Shown here: positions 43,838 through 54,118 of the stretch, piece by piece | Layout: every line of letters begins with the position of its first letter | How positions within the stretch are numbered: position 1 is the stretch's first letter | Assembly: GCF_029889845.1 (NCBI RefSeq) | Contig: NZ_JARANV010000015.1 | Span: 1-64,000 of the forward strand | Reading direction: 5' to 3' | DNA length: 64,000 nucleotides | Origin: Halomonas sp. 25-S5 | GTDB lineage: Bacteria > Pseudomonadota > Gammaproteobacteria > Pseudomonadales > Halomonadaceae | The notes under the pieces: model-generated | What the model saw: the letters and a program-made list of their open reading frames with translations, nothing else | What the model was told of the DNA's origin: nothing | Database searches by the model: none | Program-made: the position numbers and the translations under genes

Positions 43838-44572
43838 TCACGCATTGGGCAGGTGACTTTCCAGGGAGGCGAGCAGGCCGCGCAGCAGCGAGAGTTCCTT
43901 GCGATTCGGTCGGGCGCGGGCGAACAGGGCTTCGAGCTGGGCCTCGGTGTGGGCGTGGGGTTGGTTGATGAAGCCGCTGCGTTGCATCACCCGCGAGAGG
44001 TGCGTCTGGAAATGGCCGAGCTGCTCGCGTGAGGGCTGGCGCTCCTGCGCCGGCCGCGGTGAGCGGTAGCCGCTGTCGGGGCGGCGCCGCCAGGCGGTGA
44101 ACAGCTCGTGGGCCAGGACCTGTACCGCCTGGGAGAGGTTGAGGATGCCGTAGTCGGGATTGGCGGGGATGCTCACCTGGTGGCTGCAGCAGCGGATCTC
44201 GTCGTTGGTCAGGCCGAAGCGCTCGCGGCCGAAGACCAGCGCCACCGGATCCTGGCTGGCCTGCGCCACCAGTGCCCGGGCCATCTCGTCGGGCTCGTCG
44301 AAGTGGGGCAGCGGCAGGCTGCGCAGCCGCGCGCTGGCCCCGACGACCTGGACGCAGTCGCTTACCGCCTCCGTCAGCGAGCCGACCACCCGGGCGCTGT
44401 CGACCAGGTCCTCGGCGCCCGCGGCCAATCGCGAGGCCTCGGGGTCGGGGAACTGCCGGGGGTTGACCAGCACCAGGTCGGTCAGGCCCATGGTCTTCAT
44501 GGCCCGGGCCGAGGCGCCGATATTGCCGGGGTGGTAGGTCTGGACGAGGACGATGCGGATATTGGACAGCAT
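43838..44572 (-). CDS. trmJ: tRNA (cytidine/uridine-2'-O-)-methyltransferase TrmJ
   Basis: 244 residues. SPOUT-class methyltransferase that 2'-O-methylates position 32 of tRNAs using SAM. Motifs: VLVQTYHPGNIGASARAMKTMG (motif 1), VFGRERFGLTNDEIRCC (motif 2) and the knot region ANPDYGILNLSQAVQVLAHELF (motif 3). The C-terminal dimerisation extension (PSREQLGHFQTHLSRVM) is typical of TrmJ rather than TrmL. The isc genes that often follow trmJ are not here. Confidence 0.92.
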   Translation of the reverse strand: MLSNIRIVLVQTYHPGNIGASARAMKTMGLTDLVLVNPRQFPDPEASRLAAGAEDLVDSARVVGSLTEAVSDCVQVVGASARLRSLPLPHFDEPDEMARALVAQASQDPVALVFGRERFGLTNDEIRCCSHQVSIPANPDYGILNLSQAVQVLAHELFTAWRRRPDSGYRSPRPAQERQPSREQLGHFQTHLSRVMQRSGFINQPHAHTEAQLEALFARARPNRKELSLLRGLLASLESHLPNA

Positions 44573-44619
44573 GAGTCGGCTCTATGCGAGATGAGCGCGT
44601 AGTGTACTGATTGGGCGGA

Positions 44620-44732
44620 AAGCTGTAAGCCGTAAGCTATAAGCTGTAAGAACCCCTCGGGCTCGAGTCATTCGCCCGAGTCGTGGTCCGGTCAAGATTG
44701 TCTTCCAGCTTAAGGCTTATGGCTTATAGCTA
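44620..44732. repeat. Inverted heptad-repeat element, copy 3 (trmJ-groEL gap)
   Basis: The left arm, 44620-44650, reads AAGCTGT, AAGCCGT, AAGCTAT, AAGCTGT, AAG. The right arm, 44702-44732, reads on the minus strand TAGCTAT, AAGCCAT, AAGCCTT, AAGCTGG, AAG. The 51-nt centre starts AACCCC, as in copies 1 and 2, and contains its own CTCGGGC/GCCCGAG hairpin (about 44656-44680). The arms have the same 31-nt design but a T-rich dialect (GT/AT instead of GG), so the copies vary while keeping period, length and orientation. Confidence 0.92.
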
Positions 44733-44766
44733 AAGAGACCCCCGCCGGTCTCCCGGCGGGGGTCTC
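44731..44766 (-). terminator. Rho-independent terminator of groESL
   Basis: GAGACCCCCGCCGG (44735-44748) pairs perfectly with CCGGCGGGGGTCTC (44753-44766); on the minus strand the 14-bp stem is followed by TTTA. It is 31 bases after the groEL stop codon and touches the heptad element. Confidence 0.85.
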
Positions 44767-44797
44767 GATCAGGCAGTGCCTGGGGCAGGGGGCTGGT

Positions 44798-46471
<1,674 letters not shown>

Positions 46472-46504
46472 TCAGTATCGAGCAGTTGCGGGTCGTGTCC
46501 GGGG

Positions 46505-46798
46505 TCAGCCTTCGACGACGGCCAGGATGTCGGACTCGCTCATGATCAGTACTTCCTCGCCGTCGATCTTCTGCTTCTCGACGCCGAAGCCATCCTTGAA
46601 GATCACGGTGTCACTGACCTTGACGTCGAGCGGGCGGACGTCGCCGTTATCGAGGATCCGGCCGTTACCGACGGCCAGGACTTCGCCACGCGTCGGCTTT
46701 TCCTGGGCGTTTCCCGGAAGCACGATGCCGCCAGCGGTCTTCTGTTCTTCTTCAACGCGACGGATCACGACGCGATCGTGCAAGGGACGGATGTTCAT
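46505..46798 (-). CDS. groS: Co-chaperonin GroES
   Basis: 97 residues, the standard length. It caps the GroEL ring. [18 protein letters not shown] and the mobile loop [20 protein letters not shown] are clear. It is first in the groESL operon with a Shine-Dalgarno AGGAGAA before the ATG. Confidence 0.98.
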   Translation of the reverse strand: MNIRPLHDRVVIRRVEEEQKTAGGIVLPGNAQEKPTRGEVLAVGNGRILDNGDVRPLDVKVSDTVIFKDGFGVEKQKIDGEEVLIMSESDILAVVEG

Positions 46799-46952
46799 TG
46801 CTCACGTTCTCCTGATGGTTTGCTGTGCCCGAGCATTGCCCGGGCGGTTTTCATCATCGACCCGCCATCATGCTGCGGGGTGAAGGCGGGGTTCGCCTTC
46901 CTTGTCGATGGCTCGGGGGTTACCCCCGTGCCGAATCCTGATGCTGTCGGTT

Positions 46953-46980
46953 AAGTGGGGCTCGGCATTGGGCTTTCAAG
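46953..46980 (-). promoter_or_regulatory. Sigma-32 heat-shock promoter of groESL
   Basis: On the minus strand CTTGAAA (46974-46980), 13 bases, then CCCCACTT (46953-46960): close to the consensus CTTGAAA-N13/14-CCCCATNT with one mismatch in the -10. The 150-base leader down to groES contains three hairpins (CGGGGGT/ACCCCCG at 46914-46928; GAAGGCG/CGCCTTC at 46882-46900; GCCCGGGC/GCTCGGGC at about 46829-46848) that could add temperature-dependent control. Confidence 0.8.
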
Positions 46981-47009
46981 GCCCCGCGTGAAAATTTTTT
47001 GCGCCCCGC

Positions 47010-47549
47010 TCACCGCGAGTCGTCACGCGAGATGAACTCGCCTTCCAGGGGCGCGTCCGGTCGGTCGCCGTGCGGCTCTTCGTTCTGCTCGTCAGCGCCC
47101 CGCTCCTCGCGGGATTCCCGGCGCGGGCCGGCCTGCTGCCAGTCGGCATCGGTGCCCTGGCGTGGGCGGTAGGTCCGGGCATGCAGGTGCAGGCCCTTCA
47201 TGCGTACGCCCACCCAGCCCAGCAGCCTGGCCAGCAGACGCCGCGCATTGGGGATCAAGCACATGAAGCCCAGCGCGTCGGACAGGAAGCCGGGTGCCAT
47301 TAGCAGCGCTCCACCGAAGATCAGTGCTGCCCCGGTCATAAGCTCGCCCGAGGGAATCTCCCCCTGGGCCATGCGCTCCTGGGCACGGGCGAAGGTGGCC
47401 ACGCCTTCTCGGCGGATCATGTGCAGGCCGATGAAACCGGTGGCGAGGACCAGCAGCAAGGTGCTCAGCAGCCCGATCTGGCTGCCGACCGAGAACAGGA
47501 TGACGAAGTCGAGCAGGGCGAAGAGGGTGAAGATGACGAGAAAGGGCAT
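47010..47549 (-). CDS. fxsA: FxsA-family membrane protein
   Basis: 179 residues from the ATG at 47549 ([19 protein letters not shown]). The FxsA pattern of paired N-terminal membrane helices, [23 protein letters not shown] and [22 protein letters not shown] is well kept. In E. coli overproduced FxsA relieves phage T7 exclusion by the F plasmid; its normal role is unclear. The C-terminal 60 residues are charged and variable. Its neighbourhood next to groES is usual in gammaproteobacteria. Confidence 0.87.
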   Translation of the reverse strand: MPFLVIFTLFALLDFVILFSVGSQIGLLSTLLLVLATGFIGLHMIRREGVATFARAQERMAQGEIPSGELMTGAALIFGGALLMAPGFLSDALGFMCLIPNARRLLARLLGWVGVRMKGLHLHARTYRPRQGTDADWQQAGPRRESREERGADEQNEEPHGDRPDAPLEGEFISRDDSR

Positions 47550-47765
47550 GATGACTCCGCGTATGACCGTTGCGCAGGTGATGGGGGCGGGGCAGGGGAA
47601 TTCAAGCCATCGCCGTGGGGCGCGGGAGTGATGGAATATCTTTCCATGATTCGCTATGGTAATGGTGCAGCGCATCATAATAAGGGTCAACTGCCGGTCC
47701 CCGAGCCGGCGATTGCCCGGCAAGCGCGCCGACAACGCGATTTCCCATCCCTTGGAGAAGCGCCC

Positions 47766-48527
47766 ATGAAACTCGACAATACCGTTATCGCCATCACCGG
47801 CGGCGCCCGCGGTCTCGGCCTGGCCATGGCTCGGCGGCTCGGTGGTCAGGGGGCGAGGCTCGCCCTGATGGACATGGACGGCGATGCCCTGGACCATGCC
47901 GTCTCCGCCCTGCACGCCGACGGGATCGAGGCCCGCGGCTTTGTGGTCGACGTGGCCGACGAGGCGTCGGTGACACAGGCGTTCCGTGACATCGCGTCAT
48001 CGCTGGGTCCGATCCACGGCCTGGTCAACAACGCAGGCATCGTCCGCGACGGCCTGCTCGTCAAGGCCCGGGATGGTAAGGTGGAGAAGACCCTGCCGCT
48101 GGAGCAGTGGCAGCAGGTGATCGACGTCAACCTGACGGGCGTCTTCCTGTGCGGGCGCGAGGCATCGGTACAGATGATCGAGGCGGGCCACCGCGGCGTC
48201 ATCGTCAATATCTCGAGCATCTCGCGGGCCGGCAACATGGGCCAGAGCAACTATGCCGCGGCCAAGGCCGGGGTGGTGGCGCTGACCACGACCTGGGCAT
48301 CGGAACTGGCACGCTACGGCATTCGCGTCGGGGCGGTGGCGCCGGGCTTCATCGAGACGGACATGACCACGGCAATGCGCGAGGACATGCTCGACAAGCT
48401 GACGGCAGGGGTGCCCCTCGGACGGCTCGGCCAGCCCGAGGACATCGCCGAGAGCGTGGCCTTCATCATGACCAACGACTACTTCACCGGTCGCGTGGTC
48501 GAGTGTGACGGTGGCTTGCGGCTCTAG
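47766..48527 (+). CDS. Short-chain dehydrogenase/reductase (FabG-like)
   Basis: 253 residues. NAD(P)-binding [15 protein letters not shown] (about 11-25), NNAGIVRDG, the catalytic Ser in [16 protein letters not shown] with Tyr-x3-Lys (YAAAK) and the C-terminal [20 protein letters not shown] are all intact. It resembles 3-oxoacyl-ACP reductases but stands alone with no fatty-acid genes, so the substrate is uncertain. It is divergent from fxsA across 216 bases of AT-richer sequence that probably holds both promoters. Confidence 0.85.
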   Translation: MKLDNTVIAITGGARGLGLAMARRLGGQGARLALMDMDGDALDHAVSALHADGIEARGFVVDVADEASVTQAFRDIASSLGPIHGLVNNAGIVRDGLLVKARDGKVEKTLPLEQWQQVIDVNLTGVFLCGREASVQMIEAGHRGVIVNISSISRAGNMGQSNYAAAKAGVVALTTTWASELARYGIRVGAVAPGFIETDMTTAMREDMLDKLTAGVPLGRLGQPEDIAESVAFIMTNDYFTGRVVECDGGLRL

Positions 48528-48551
48528 CCGACCATTTTAGGTTGAGAGGGT

Positions 48552-48575
48552 GACGCCGGCCGTGCGGCCGGCGTC
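48552..48575. terminator. Hairpin between convergent genes
   Basis: GACGCCGGCC and GGCCGGCGTC form a 10-bp perfect stem with loop GTGC, between the reductase (+) and the ComEA-like gene (-). No T-run follows on either strand, so termination may be Rho-assisted. Confidence 0.55.
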
Positions 48576-48601
48576 GTCGGCGCCAACAGACGCAGGTCTG
48601 G

Positions 48602-48892
48602 TCAGAAGGTCACCTGGTCGGCGAGCCCCTCCACGGTTGCCTCGCCGATGCCGCTGACCCGCGTCATCTCCTCGGCGCTCGCGTAGGGGCCGTTCGCTTC
48701 CCGGTCCTCGACGATCGCGGTTGCGCGCGTCTCCCCGATGCCGGGCAACTCGGCGAGCAGCTCGGCGCCGGCACTGTTGACGTTGATCGGTTCCATCTCC
48801 TGGGCCAGGGCCTGGCCGGCAGTGAAGGTGGCGAGGCTCAGCAGCATGACTAGCAGCAGGCCGGTCAGGCGTCGCTTGATGGCGGTGTTCAT
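48602..48892 (-). CDS. ComEA-like helix-hairpin-helix protein, secreted
   Basis: 96 residues from the ATG at 48892, which has AAGGAGAG five bases upstream. A signal peptide (residues 1-27, ALAQ) is followed by a pair of helix-hairpin-helix motifs: INVNSAGAELLAELPGIGET and SAEEMTRVSGIGEATVEGLA. It resembles the DNA-binding part of the competence protein ComEA and the E. coli YbaV type. It probably binds DNA in the periplasm; involvement in DNA uptake is inference. Confidence 0.82.
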   Translation of the reverse strand: MNTAIKRRLTGLLLVMLLSLATFTAGQALAQEMEPINVNSAGAELLAELPGIGETRATAIVEDREANGPYASAEEMTRVSGIGEATVEGLADQVTF

Positions 48893-49106
48893 GATCACTC
48901 TCCTTGTTCCTGGGTAATCGCGGCCGACACCGCGGAGCGCCGGCCTGCCCCTTTCAAGCTAGTGGGTTCGTGGCAGAGTTCGTGTCATCGAATGCGGTCA
49001 TTTCATGTCAGCGATTGCCGAAGGCGCCTCGGCGACTTTGCGGACATGCGCCGTAGGCCATGGCTGATATACTGGGCCGATCACCCGTCCCGCCAGGAGT
49101 CTGCCT

Positions 49107-49808
49107 GTGCCCACCGCTTCGCCCCTGATCATCGCTCTCGACTATGCCTCCCTGGATGCCGCCCTGTGCATGGCCGATCGCCTCGATCCGGCGCGGTGCC
49201 GGCTCAAGGTGGGTAAGGAGCTCTTCACCCGCAGCGGGCCCGAGGTGCTCGATGCCCTGCACGGCCGCGGCTTCGAGGTGTTCCTGGATCTCAAGTTCCA
49301 CGACATTCCCCACACCGTGGCCGGGGCGATCCAGGCCGCCGCCGAGCAGGGCGTATGGATGGTCAATGTCCATGCCGGCGGTGGCCGACGGATGATGGAG
49401 GCGGCCCGCGAGCGCCTGGACCGTCAAGGGCTGGCGACCCGGCTGATCGCGGTGACGGTACTGACCAGCATGGAGGCCGCCGACCTGGCGGAGGTGGGCA
49501 TCGAGGCGTCGCCTGCTGACCAGGTCGAGCGCCTGGCCGTGCTGGCCCGAGACAGCGGCATGGACGGGGTGGTCTGCTCGGCACGGGAGGCGTCGCGCCT
49601 GCATGAGCTTTGCGGCCGCGACTTTCTCAAGGTGACCCCGGGCATCCGGCCGAGCTTCGCCGTAGCGGATGACCAGCGTCGCATCATGACCCCGGCCGAT
49701 GCCATGGCGGCCGGCAGTACCCACCTGGTGGTGGGACGCCCGGTGACCCAGGCGGAGGAGCCAATGGCCGCCCTGGCCGCCATCGAGAGCGAGCTTTCCG
49801 GCGGCTGA
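49107..49808 (+). CDS. pyrF: Orotidine 5'-phosphate decarboxylase
   Basis: 233 residues, normal length. It decarboxylates OMP to UMP, the last step of pyrimidine synthesis. [13 protein letters not shown] at the start, [11 protein letters not shown] with the catalytic Asp-x-Lys-x-x-Asp pattern and [22 protein letters not shown] (phosphate loop) are intact. It converges with lapB, with only six bases between them; in many relatives pyrF instead follows lapB on the same strand. Confidence 0.95.
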   Translation: MPTASPLIIALDYASLDAALCMADRLDPARCRLKVGKELFTRSGPEVLDALHGRGFEVFLDLKFHDIPHTVAGAIQAAAEQGVWMVNVHAGGGRRMMEAARERLDRQGLATRLIAVTVLTSMEAADLAEVGIEASPADQVERLAVLARDSGMDGVVCSAREASRLHELCGRDFLKVTPGIRPSFAVADDQRRIMTPADAMAAGSTHLVVGRPVTQAEEPMAALAAIESELSGG

Positions 49809-49814
49809 GCGCGG

Positions 49815-50999
49815 CTACTGGCTCTCGATGCCGGTGATTGGCTTGGTGGTGCCCCAGTTGCGACAGCGGGGGCACTGCCAATGCAGCCGTTCACCAGAGA
49901 AGCCGCAGCGACGGCAGCGGTGCCGGGGCATGGCCTGGACCAGGGTCTGGGTGTGGCGCTGCAGCAGCGCGAGGCGCTCGTCCTCCTCGCCGCTGTCGTT
50001 GTGCCGGTAGAGGGTTAGCAGGTAGTGCATTGCGCCCAGGCTCGGGGCATGGTCGAGCTGCTCGGTGACCAGCACCAGGGCCTCCCGGTCATCGCCGTGA
50101 TGGTGGCGCAACGTCTCGGCCAGGCGGATGATCACGCTGGTGCAGGGTGCCTGCTCGAGAAGCTCCTGCAGGCAGCGGATCAGGCCCTCCTCGTCATCCA
50201 GCAGCTGGTAGGCGCGGGCCAGGGGCTCGAGGATGGTGGGGGTGAAGGCGGGGTCCTGGTCGGGAATCCGCCTGAGCAGCCGGATGGAGGCCTTGTACTG
50301 CCCGGTATCGTGCTCCATGGCGGCCAGCAGCAGGTTGGCGCGCACGCATTGCGGATCGGTGGCCAGTGCCTGGCGCAGGTGGCGCCTGGCCAGCGCGGGG
50401 CTGGCCGAATGACGCTCCTGTTCGGCCAGCTCGCAGAGCCAGTGCGCCGCCGCGCGGCGGATGTCGTCGTGCTGGCGGACCAGCCTGGGCAGGGCGATAT
50501 CCAGCGCGGCCTGCCATTCGCCCTCCCGTTCCAGCAGGTCGACCAGCAGCCGCCTGGCCGCATCGCGCAGCTCGTCATCCTGGCTGTCGCGCACCAGGCC
50601 CTGCAGCAGGCGCTCGGCGCGGTCGAGCAGTCCCAGGGCGAGGAAGTCGCGGGAGAGCTCGAGCTGGACCCTGTCGCTCTGCCCGGCGGTCAGTGTCGGC
50701 CGGGCGAGCAGGTTCTGGTGGATCTTCAGCGCACGGTCGGCCTCGCCCCGGGTGCGGAAGAGGTTGCCCAGCGCCAGGTGGGTCTCGATGGTGTCGCTGT
50801 TGACTTCCAGCGCGCCGATGAAGGTCTCGATGGCCCGGTCCTGCTGATCATTGAGCAGGTAGTTGAGGCCGACGAAGTAGTCCCGTGCCAGCGCCGGCGG
50901 CTGTGATGTCCTGCCGGTGCCCTGGCGCTCCCGGCGGCCCAGCCACCAGCCGATGGCGACGGCCACCACCAGCAGGGCCAGCAGGAAAACATCGGGCAT
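49815..50999 (-). CDS. lapB: Lipopolysaccharide assembly protein LapB (YciM)
   Basis: 394 residues. An N-terminal membrane anchor is followed by tandem TPR repeats (RDYFVGLNYLLNDQQDRAIE onward) and a C-terminal rubredoxin-like zinc site with Cys362/Cys365 and Cys376/Cys379 (CRRC, CPRC). In E. coli it adjusts LPS synthesis by directing LpxC to FtsH. Third gene of the ihfB-lapA-lapB set, one base after lapA. Confidence 0.93.
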   Translation of the reverse strand: MPDVFLLALLVVAVAIGWWLGRRERQGTGRTSQPPALARDYFVGLNYLLNDQQDRAIETFIGALEVNSDTIETHLALGNLFRTRGEADRALKIHQNLLARPTLTAGQSDRVQLELSRDFLALGLLDRAERLLQGLVRDSQDDELRDAARRLLVDLLEREGEWQAALDIALPRLVRQHDDIRRAAAHWLCELAEQERHSASPALARRHLRQALATDPQCVRANLLLAAMEHDTGQYKASIRLLRRIPDQDPAFTPTILEPLARAYQLLDDEEGLIRCLQELLEQAPCTSVIIRLAETLRHHHGDDREALVLVTEQLDHAPSLGAMHYLLTLYRHNDSGEEDERLALLQRHTQTLVQAMPRHRCRRCGFSGERLHWQCPRCRNWGTTKPITGIESQ

Positions 51000-51000
51000 T

Positions 51001-51306
51001 CTAGGGGAGTTCCTTCATCTCCTGGACGCGCAGGCGGTCGAGCTCCTTGCGCTGCTGCTGGTTGTGCCGTTGGGCGCGGGTCAGCAGGGTGCGCAGGCGC
51101 AGGTAGACGCCGCTCATGGCGAGCATGCCCAGCAGCACGCCCATGGCCAGCGAGGCCAGCAGCCAGACGGAGAGCGAGACGGCAGGCAGCTCGATCCAGA
51201 TCAGGTTGAGGGGCAGGGCCTGCTGGTTGTTGACGGCAAAGAGGATGCCGATCAGCAGCACCGCCAGCAGGATGATGGCCAGGATCAGGCCTTTTAGCCA
51301 ACGCAT
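51001..51306 (-). CDS. lapA: Lipopolysaccharide assembly protein LapA
   Basis: 101 residues from the ATG at 51306 (MRWLKGLILAIILLAVLLIG). Two membrane spans (about 5-26 and 45-68) separated by NNQQALPLNLIWIELPAVSL, then a basic coiled cytoplasmic tail, match LapA (YciS). It works with LapB in LPS control. The open frame extends upstream but overlaps ihfB and is not needed. Confidence 0.9.
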   Translation of the reverse strand: MRWLKGLILAIILLAVLLIGILFAVNNQQALPLNLIWIELPAVSLSVWLLASLAMGVLLGMLAMSGVYLRLRTLLTRAQRHNQQQRKELDRLRVQEMKELP

Positions 51307-51356
51307 GTGCTTGTTCCCATGTCGGTTGAAGGAGAGACGGCGTCGCGGGGCGCCGC

Positions 51357-51653
51357 TTAGTAGCCGAGCGCGCGGCTGGCATCCACCTGTTCGCGCAGCT
51401 CCTTGCCGGGCTTGAAGTGTGGCACGAACTTGCCGTCGAGTGCGACAGGTTCCCCCGTCTTGGGGTTGCGACCCACCCGGGGCTCCCGATAGTGCAGCGA
51501 GAAGCTGCCGAAGCCGCGGATCTCCACGCGTCCCCCCTCGGCCAGGGTGTCGGTGATGTCGTCGAGGATCAGGCGTACCGCCGCCTCGACCTCCTTGACC
51601 GACAGCTCCGGCTGTCGCATGGCGATCTGTTCGATCAGTTCGGACTTGGTCAT
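51357..51653 (-). CDS. ihfB: Integration host factor, beta subunit
   Basis: 98 residues. [20 protein letters not shown], the [24 protein letters not shown]-contact arm and [14 protein letters not shown] mark the beta subunit. It bends DNA with IhfA and assists sigma-54 activators such as the AcoR encoded in this window. It begins 201 bases from the divergent sdhE with its own promoter. The rpsA gene that normally precedes it in gammaproteobacteria is absent. Confidence 0.96.
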   Translation of the reverse strand: MTKSELIEQIAMRQPELSVKEVEAAVRLILDDITDTLAEGGRVEIRGFGSFSLHYREPRVGRNPKTGEPVALDGKFVPHFKPGKELREQVDASRALGY

Positions 51654-51714
51654 TGGCTCTACTCCATGCGGTCCTGCCTGGGTCGACGCGATCCCGGCGT
51701 TGTTGTTTTTCCAA

Positions 51715-51743
51715 AGCATACTGTGCAAGTCTCGATAAAACAA
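51715..51743 (-). promoter_or_regulatory. Sigma-70 promoter of ihfB
   Basis: On the minus strand TTGTTT (51738-51743), 17 bases, then TATGCT (51715-51720), about 60 bases upstream of the ihfB ATG. On the plus strand, GGGTATACT (51812-51820) looks like an extended -10 for sdhE without a good -35. Confidence 0.6.
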
Positions 51744-51854
51744 CGCACTACGACCTTTTCTCGCGTTGGCAGGGAGTGAAGGGCCGGCGGGCTGCCGGCG
51801 GGGCGGGGCTCGGGTATACTGGCGCGACACTCATCCGACTCAACGAGGCCGATC

Positions 51855-52148
51855 TTGAACGACGATTCGTCACCGGAAGCGACACTGCGCAAGCGCCTCT
51901 ACTGGCACTCGCGTCGCGGCATGTGGGAACTGGACCTGCTGCTGATTCCCTTCCTCGAGCAGTGCTATGGCGATCTGGACGAGGCGGACCAGGCGGCCTT
52001 CCGGTCACTGATCGAGGAGGAGGATCAGGACCTGTTCGCCTGGCTGATGCGCCGCGAGTGGCCCGAGGACCCGGCGCGGCGGCGCATCGTCAAATTGATC
52101 GTCGAGCATGCCGAGACCACCGACAACGATCGCTATCGCAACCTCTAG
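51855..52148 (+). CDS. sdhE: FAD assembly factor SdhE
   Basis: 97 residues starting with TTG at 51855 (NDDSSPEATLRKRL), supported by GAGG six bases upstream. It helps insert FAD covalently into succinate dehydrogenase. The RKRLYWHSRRGMWELDLLL segment with the RGxxE motif and the acidic C-half are diagnostic. Followed by an overlapping ygfX and then nadB on the other strand, the order seen in Pseudomonas relatives. Confidence 0.9.
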   Translation: MNDDSSPEATLRKRLYWHSRRGMWELDLLLIPFLEQCYGDLDEADQAAFRSLIEEEDQDLFAWLMRREWPEDPARRRIVKLIVEHAETTDNDRYRNL

Positions 52149-52506
52149 GCTGTCGCTGGCCGCGCATGGGCTCTCGGCTGCGGCGGTTGCCGGTCTGGTG
52201 GCAACGGTAGCACCGTCTTGGGCCGGTGGGCTCGCGGCGGTGGCGCTGGGTGGGGTGCTGGTCACGCTGGCCAGGCAGCGCCCGCGTGGCGAGCTGCGTG
52301 GCACGCCGAAGGCGGCGGGTGGCGTGGACTGGTCCTGGCGCGACAGCGCCGCCCGGGCCTGGCGCCCGGTGAGCCTGCGTTGCGACTACCTCGGTCCCTG
52401 GCTGATCGGGCTCAGGGTCGAGGGGAGGCGCCTGTGGCTGTGGCCCGACAGCAGCGACACCGAGTCGCTGCGTCGCCTGCGCCGGGAGTTGCTGCCGCTG
52501 CCCTGA
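52108..52506 (+). CDS. YgfX-like membrane protein
   Basis: 132 residues from the ATG at 52108, overlapping the end of sdhE by about 41 bases in another frame. Two hydrophobic stretches (about 16-34 and 37-53) are followed by a soluble part, ending LWLWPDSSDTESLRRLRREL, a typical YgfX ending. In E. coli YgfX (CptA) is linked to SdhE and to the cytoskeleton. A later non-ATG start is possible. Assignment rests mainly on the C-terminal motif and position. Confidence 0.7.
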   Translation: MPRPPTTIAIATSRLSLAAHGLSAAAVAGLVATVAPSWAGGLAAVALGGVLVTLARQRPRGELRGTPKAAGGVDWSWRDSAARAWRPVSLRCDYLGPWLIGLRVEGRRLWLWPDSSDTESLRRLRRELLPLP

Positions 52507-52537
52507 AGGCCCCGACCACCGCTCAAGGGTCGCGGGA

Positions 52538-54118
52538 TCAGATCGCCTCCAGGGCCTGCAGCCGGATCCGCGAGGGTTGCGGGGTCGCGTCGCCGTGGAT
52601 CGGGCAATCCGGGTTGAAGTGCAGGCCGCGGGACTCGCGCCTTGCGCGGGCGCAGGCCACGCTGAGGCGCGCCAGGCGCAGCGCATGCCAGAGGTTCGCC
52701 AGGGGTACCGAGGGCGCGGCGTCCCTCATCCGGGGGGCGAGACGCCGATGCAGCTGCGCGAGGCCGCGGGCGGCCACGGCCAGCCCCTGGTCGGTGCGCA
52801 CGATGGCCACGCGGGCACTCATCAGTTGGCGCATCGTCTCGCGGATCTCCTCGATGTCGTCCAATGAGACCCGCTGCTGGCCCCAGTATGCCGGGGTCGG
52901 CTCGGCACCCGGCGGCGGTTCGGCGCTGCGCAGCCGTCGTGCACAGCTGCGGGCGTAGACCAGGCACTCCAGCAGGGAATTGCTGGCCATGCGGTTGGCC
53001 CCGTGCAGGCCGGTGCAGGCCACCTCGCCGATGGCGTGCAGCCGCGGGACCGTGGTGGCGCCCGCGAGATCGGTGGTGATTCCGCCGCAGCTGTAGTGGG
53101 CGGCCGGCACCACCGGGATCGGCTGGTGCACGATGTCGAGCCCGCGACTGGCGCAGTGGGCGTGGATGGTCGGGAAGTGGTGGCGGATGGCGGCTTCGCC
53201 GAGGTGGCGGATGTCCAGGTAGACATGGTCGCTGCCGGTGCGCTGCATCTGGGCATCGATGGCCCGGGCCACGATGTCGCGGGGCGCCAGCTCGGCCCGG
53301 GAATCCACCGCCGGCATGAAGCGCTCGCCCGCGGCGTCGATCAGCAGCCCGCCCTCGCCACGAACCGCCTCGCTGACCAGGAAGGCGGGGCCCTCGGGGT
53401 CATAGAGGCAGGTGGGGTGGAACTGCTGGAACTCCAGGTTCATCAGTTCGGCGCCGAGTTCGGCGGCCATCATCATGCCCTCGCCGCTGGCCGGCTGAGG
53501 GCTGGTGGTATGGCGATAGAGGCCGCTGGCCCCGCCGGTGGCGAGCACGGTGTCCTCGGCCAGCAGTTCATGCAGCCGGCCAGCGGCGTCCAGGCAGCGT
53601 GCCCCACGGCAGTGGTCCTCGCCGTCGCCGATCAGGCCGATGGCGGTGAGGTCGCCGCGCAGCGTGATCCCGGGGTGGGCGTCCACGTGCTGCCGCAGGG
53701 TCTCGACCACGGCGCGGCCGGTGGCATCGTCGGCGTGGATGATGCGTCGTGCGCCATGGCCGCCCTCGCGGGTGAGGTGGTAGGGATAGCCGGCATCGGC
53801 ACTCGCGTCCGGCGTGAAGGGCACGCCCAGTGACAGCAGCCACTCGATGGCGGACGGCCCCTGCTCCACGGTGAAGCGCACCGCCCGCTCGTCGCACAGG
53901 CCATCACCCGCCACCAGGGTGTCGGCCACATGGGCCTCGATGTCGTCCTGGGGGGAGAGCACGGCGGCGATGCCGCCCTGGGCCCAGCGGCTGGCGCCCT
54001 GGTCGTCGCTGGTCGGGCGCAGCAGCGTGACCCGGCGATGGTCGGCCACTTCCAGTGCCAGCACCAGCCCGGCGACCCCGCCGCCGATGACCAGCACCTC
54101 ATGCTTGCCGTCTGTCAT
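52538..54118 (-). CDS. nadB: L-aspartate oxidase
   Basis: 526 residues. A FAD enzyme, it oxidises L-aspartate to iminoaspartate for NAD synthesis. The FAD motif VLVIGGGVAGLVLALEV (8-24), the RWAQGGIAAVLSPQDDIEAH loop, HTTSPQPASGEGMMMAAELG, and HYSCGGITTDLAGATTVPRL are all there. The start overlaps the end of the FUSC gene by 20 bases. It converges with ygfX. Confidence 0.95.
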   Translation of the reverse strand: MTDGKHEVLVIGGGVAGLVLALEVADHRRVTLLRPTSDDQGASRWAQGGIAAVLSPQDDIEAHVADTLVAGDGLCDERAVRFTVEQGPSAIEWLLSLGVPFTPDASADAGYPYHLTREGGHGARRIIHADDATGRAVVETLRQHVDAHPGITLRGDLTAIGLIGDGEDHCRGARCLDAAGRLHELLAEDTVLATGGASGLYRHTTSPQPASGEGMMMAAELGAELMNLEFQQFHPTCLYDPEGPAFLVSEAVRGEGGLLIDAAGERFMPAVDSRAELAPRDIVARAIDAQMQRTGSDHVYLDIRHLGEAAIRHHFPTIHAHCASRGLDIVHQPIPVVPAAHYSCGGITTDLAGATTVPRLHAIGEVACTGLHGANRMASNSLLECLVYARSCARRLRSAEPPPGAEPTPAYWGQQRVSLDDIEEIRETMRQLMSARVAIVRTDQGLAVAARGLAQLHRRLAPRMRDAAPSVPLANLWHALRLARLSVACARARRESRGLHFNPDCPIHGDATPQPSRIRLQALEAI

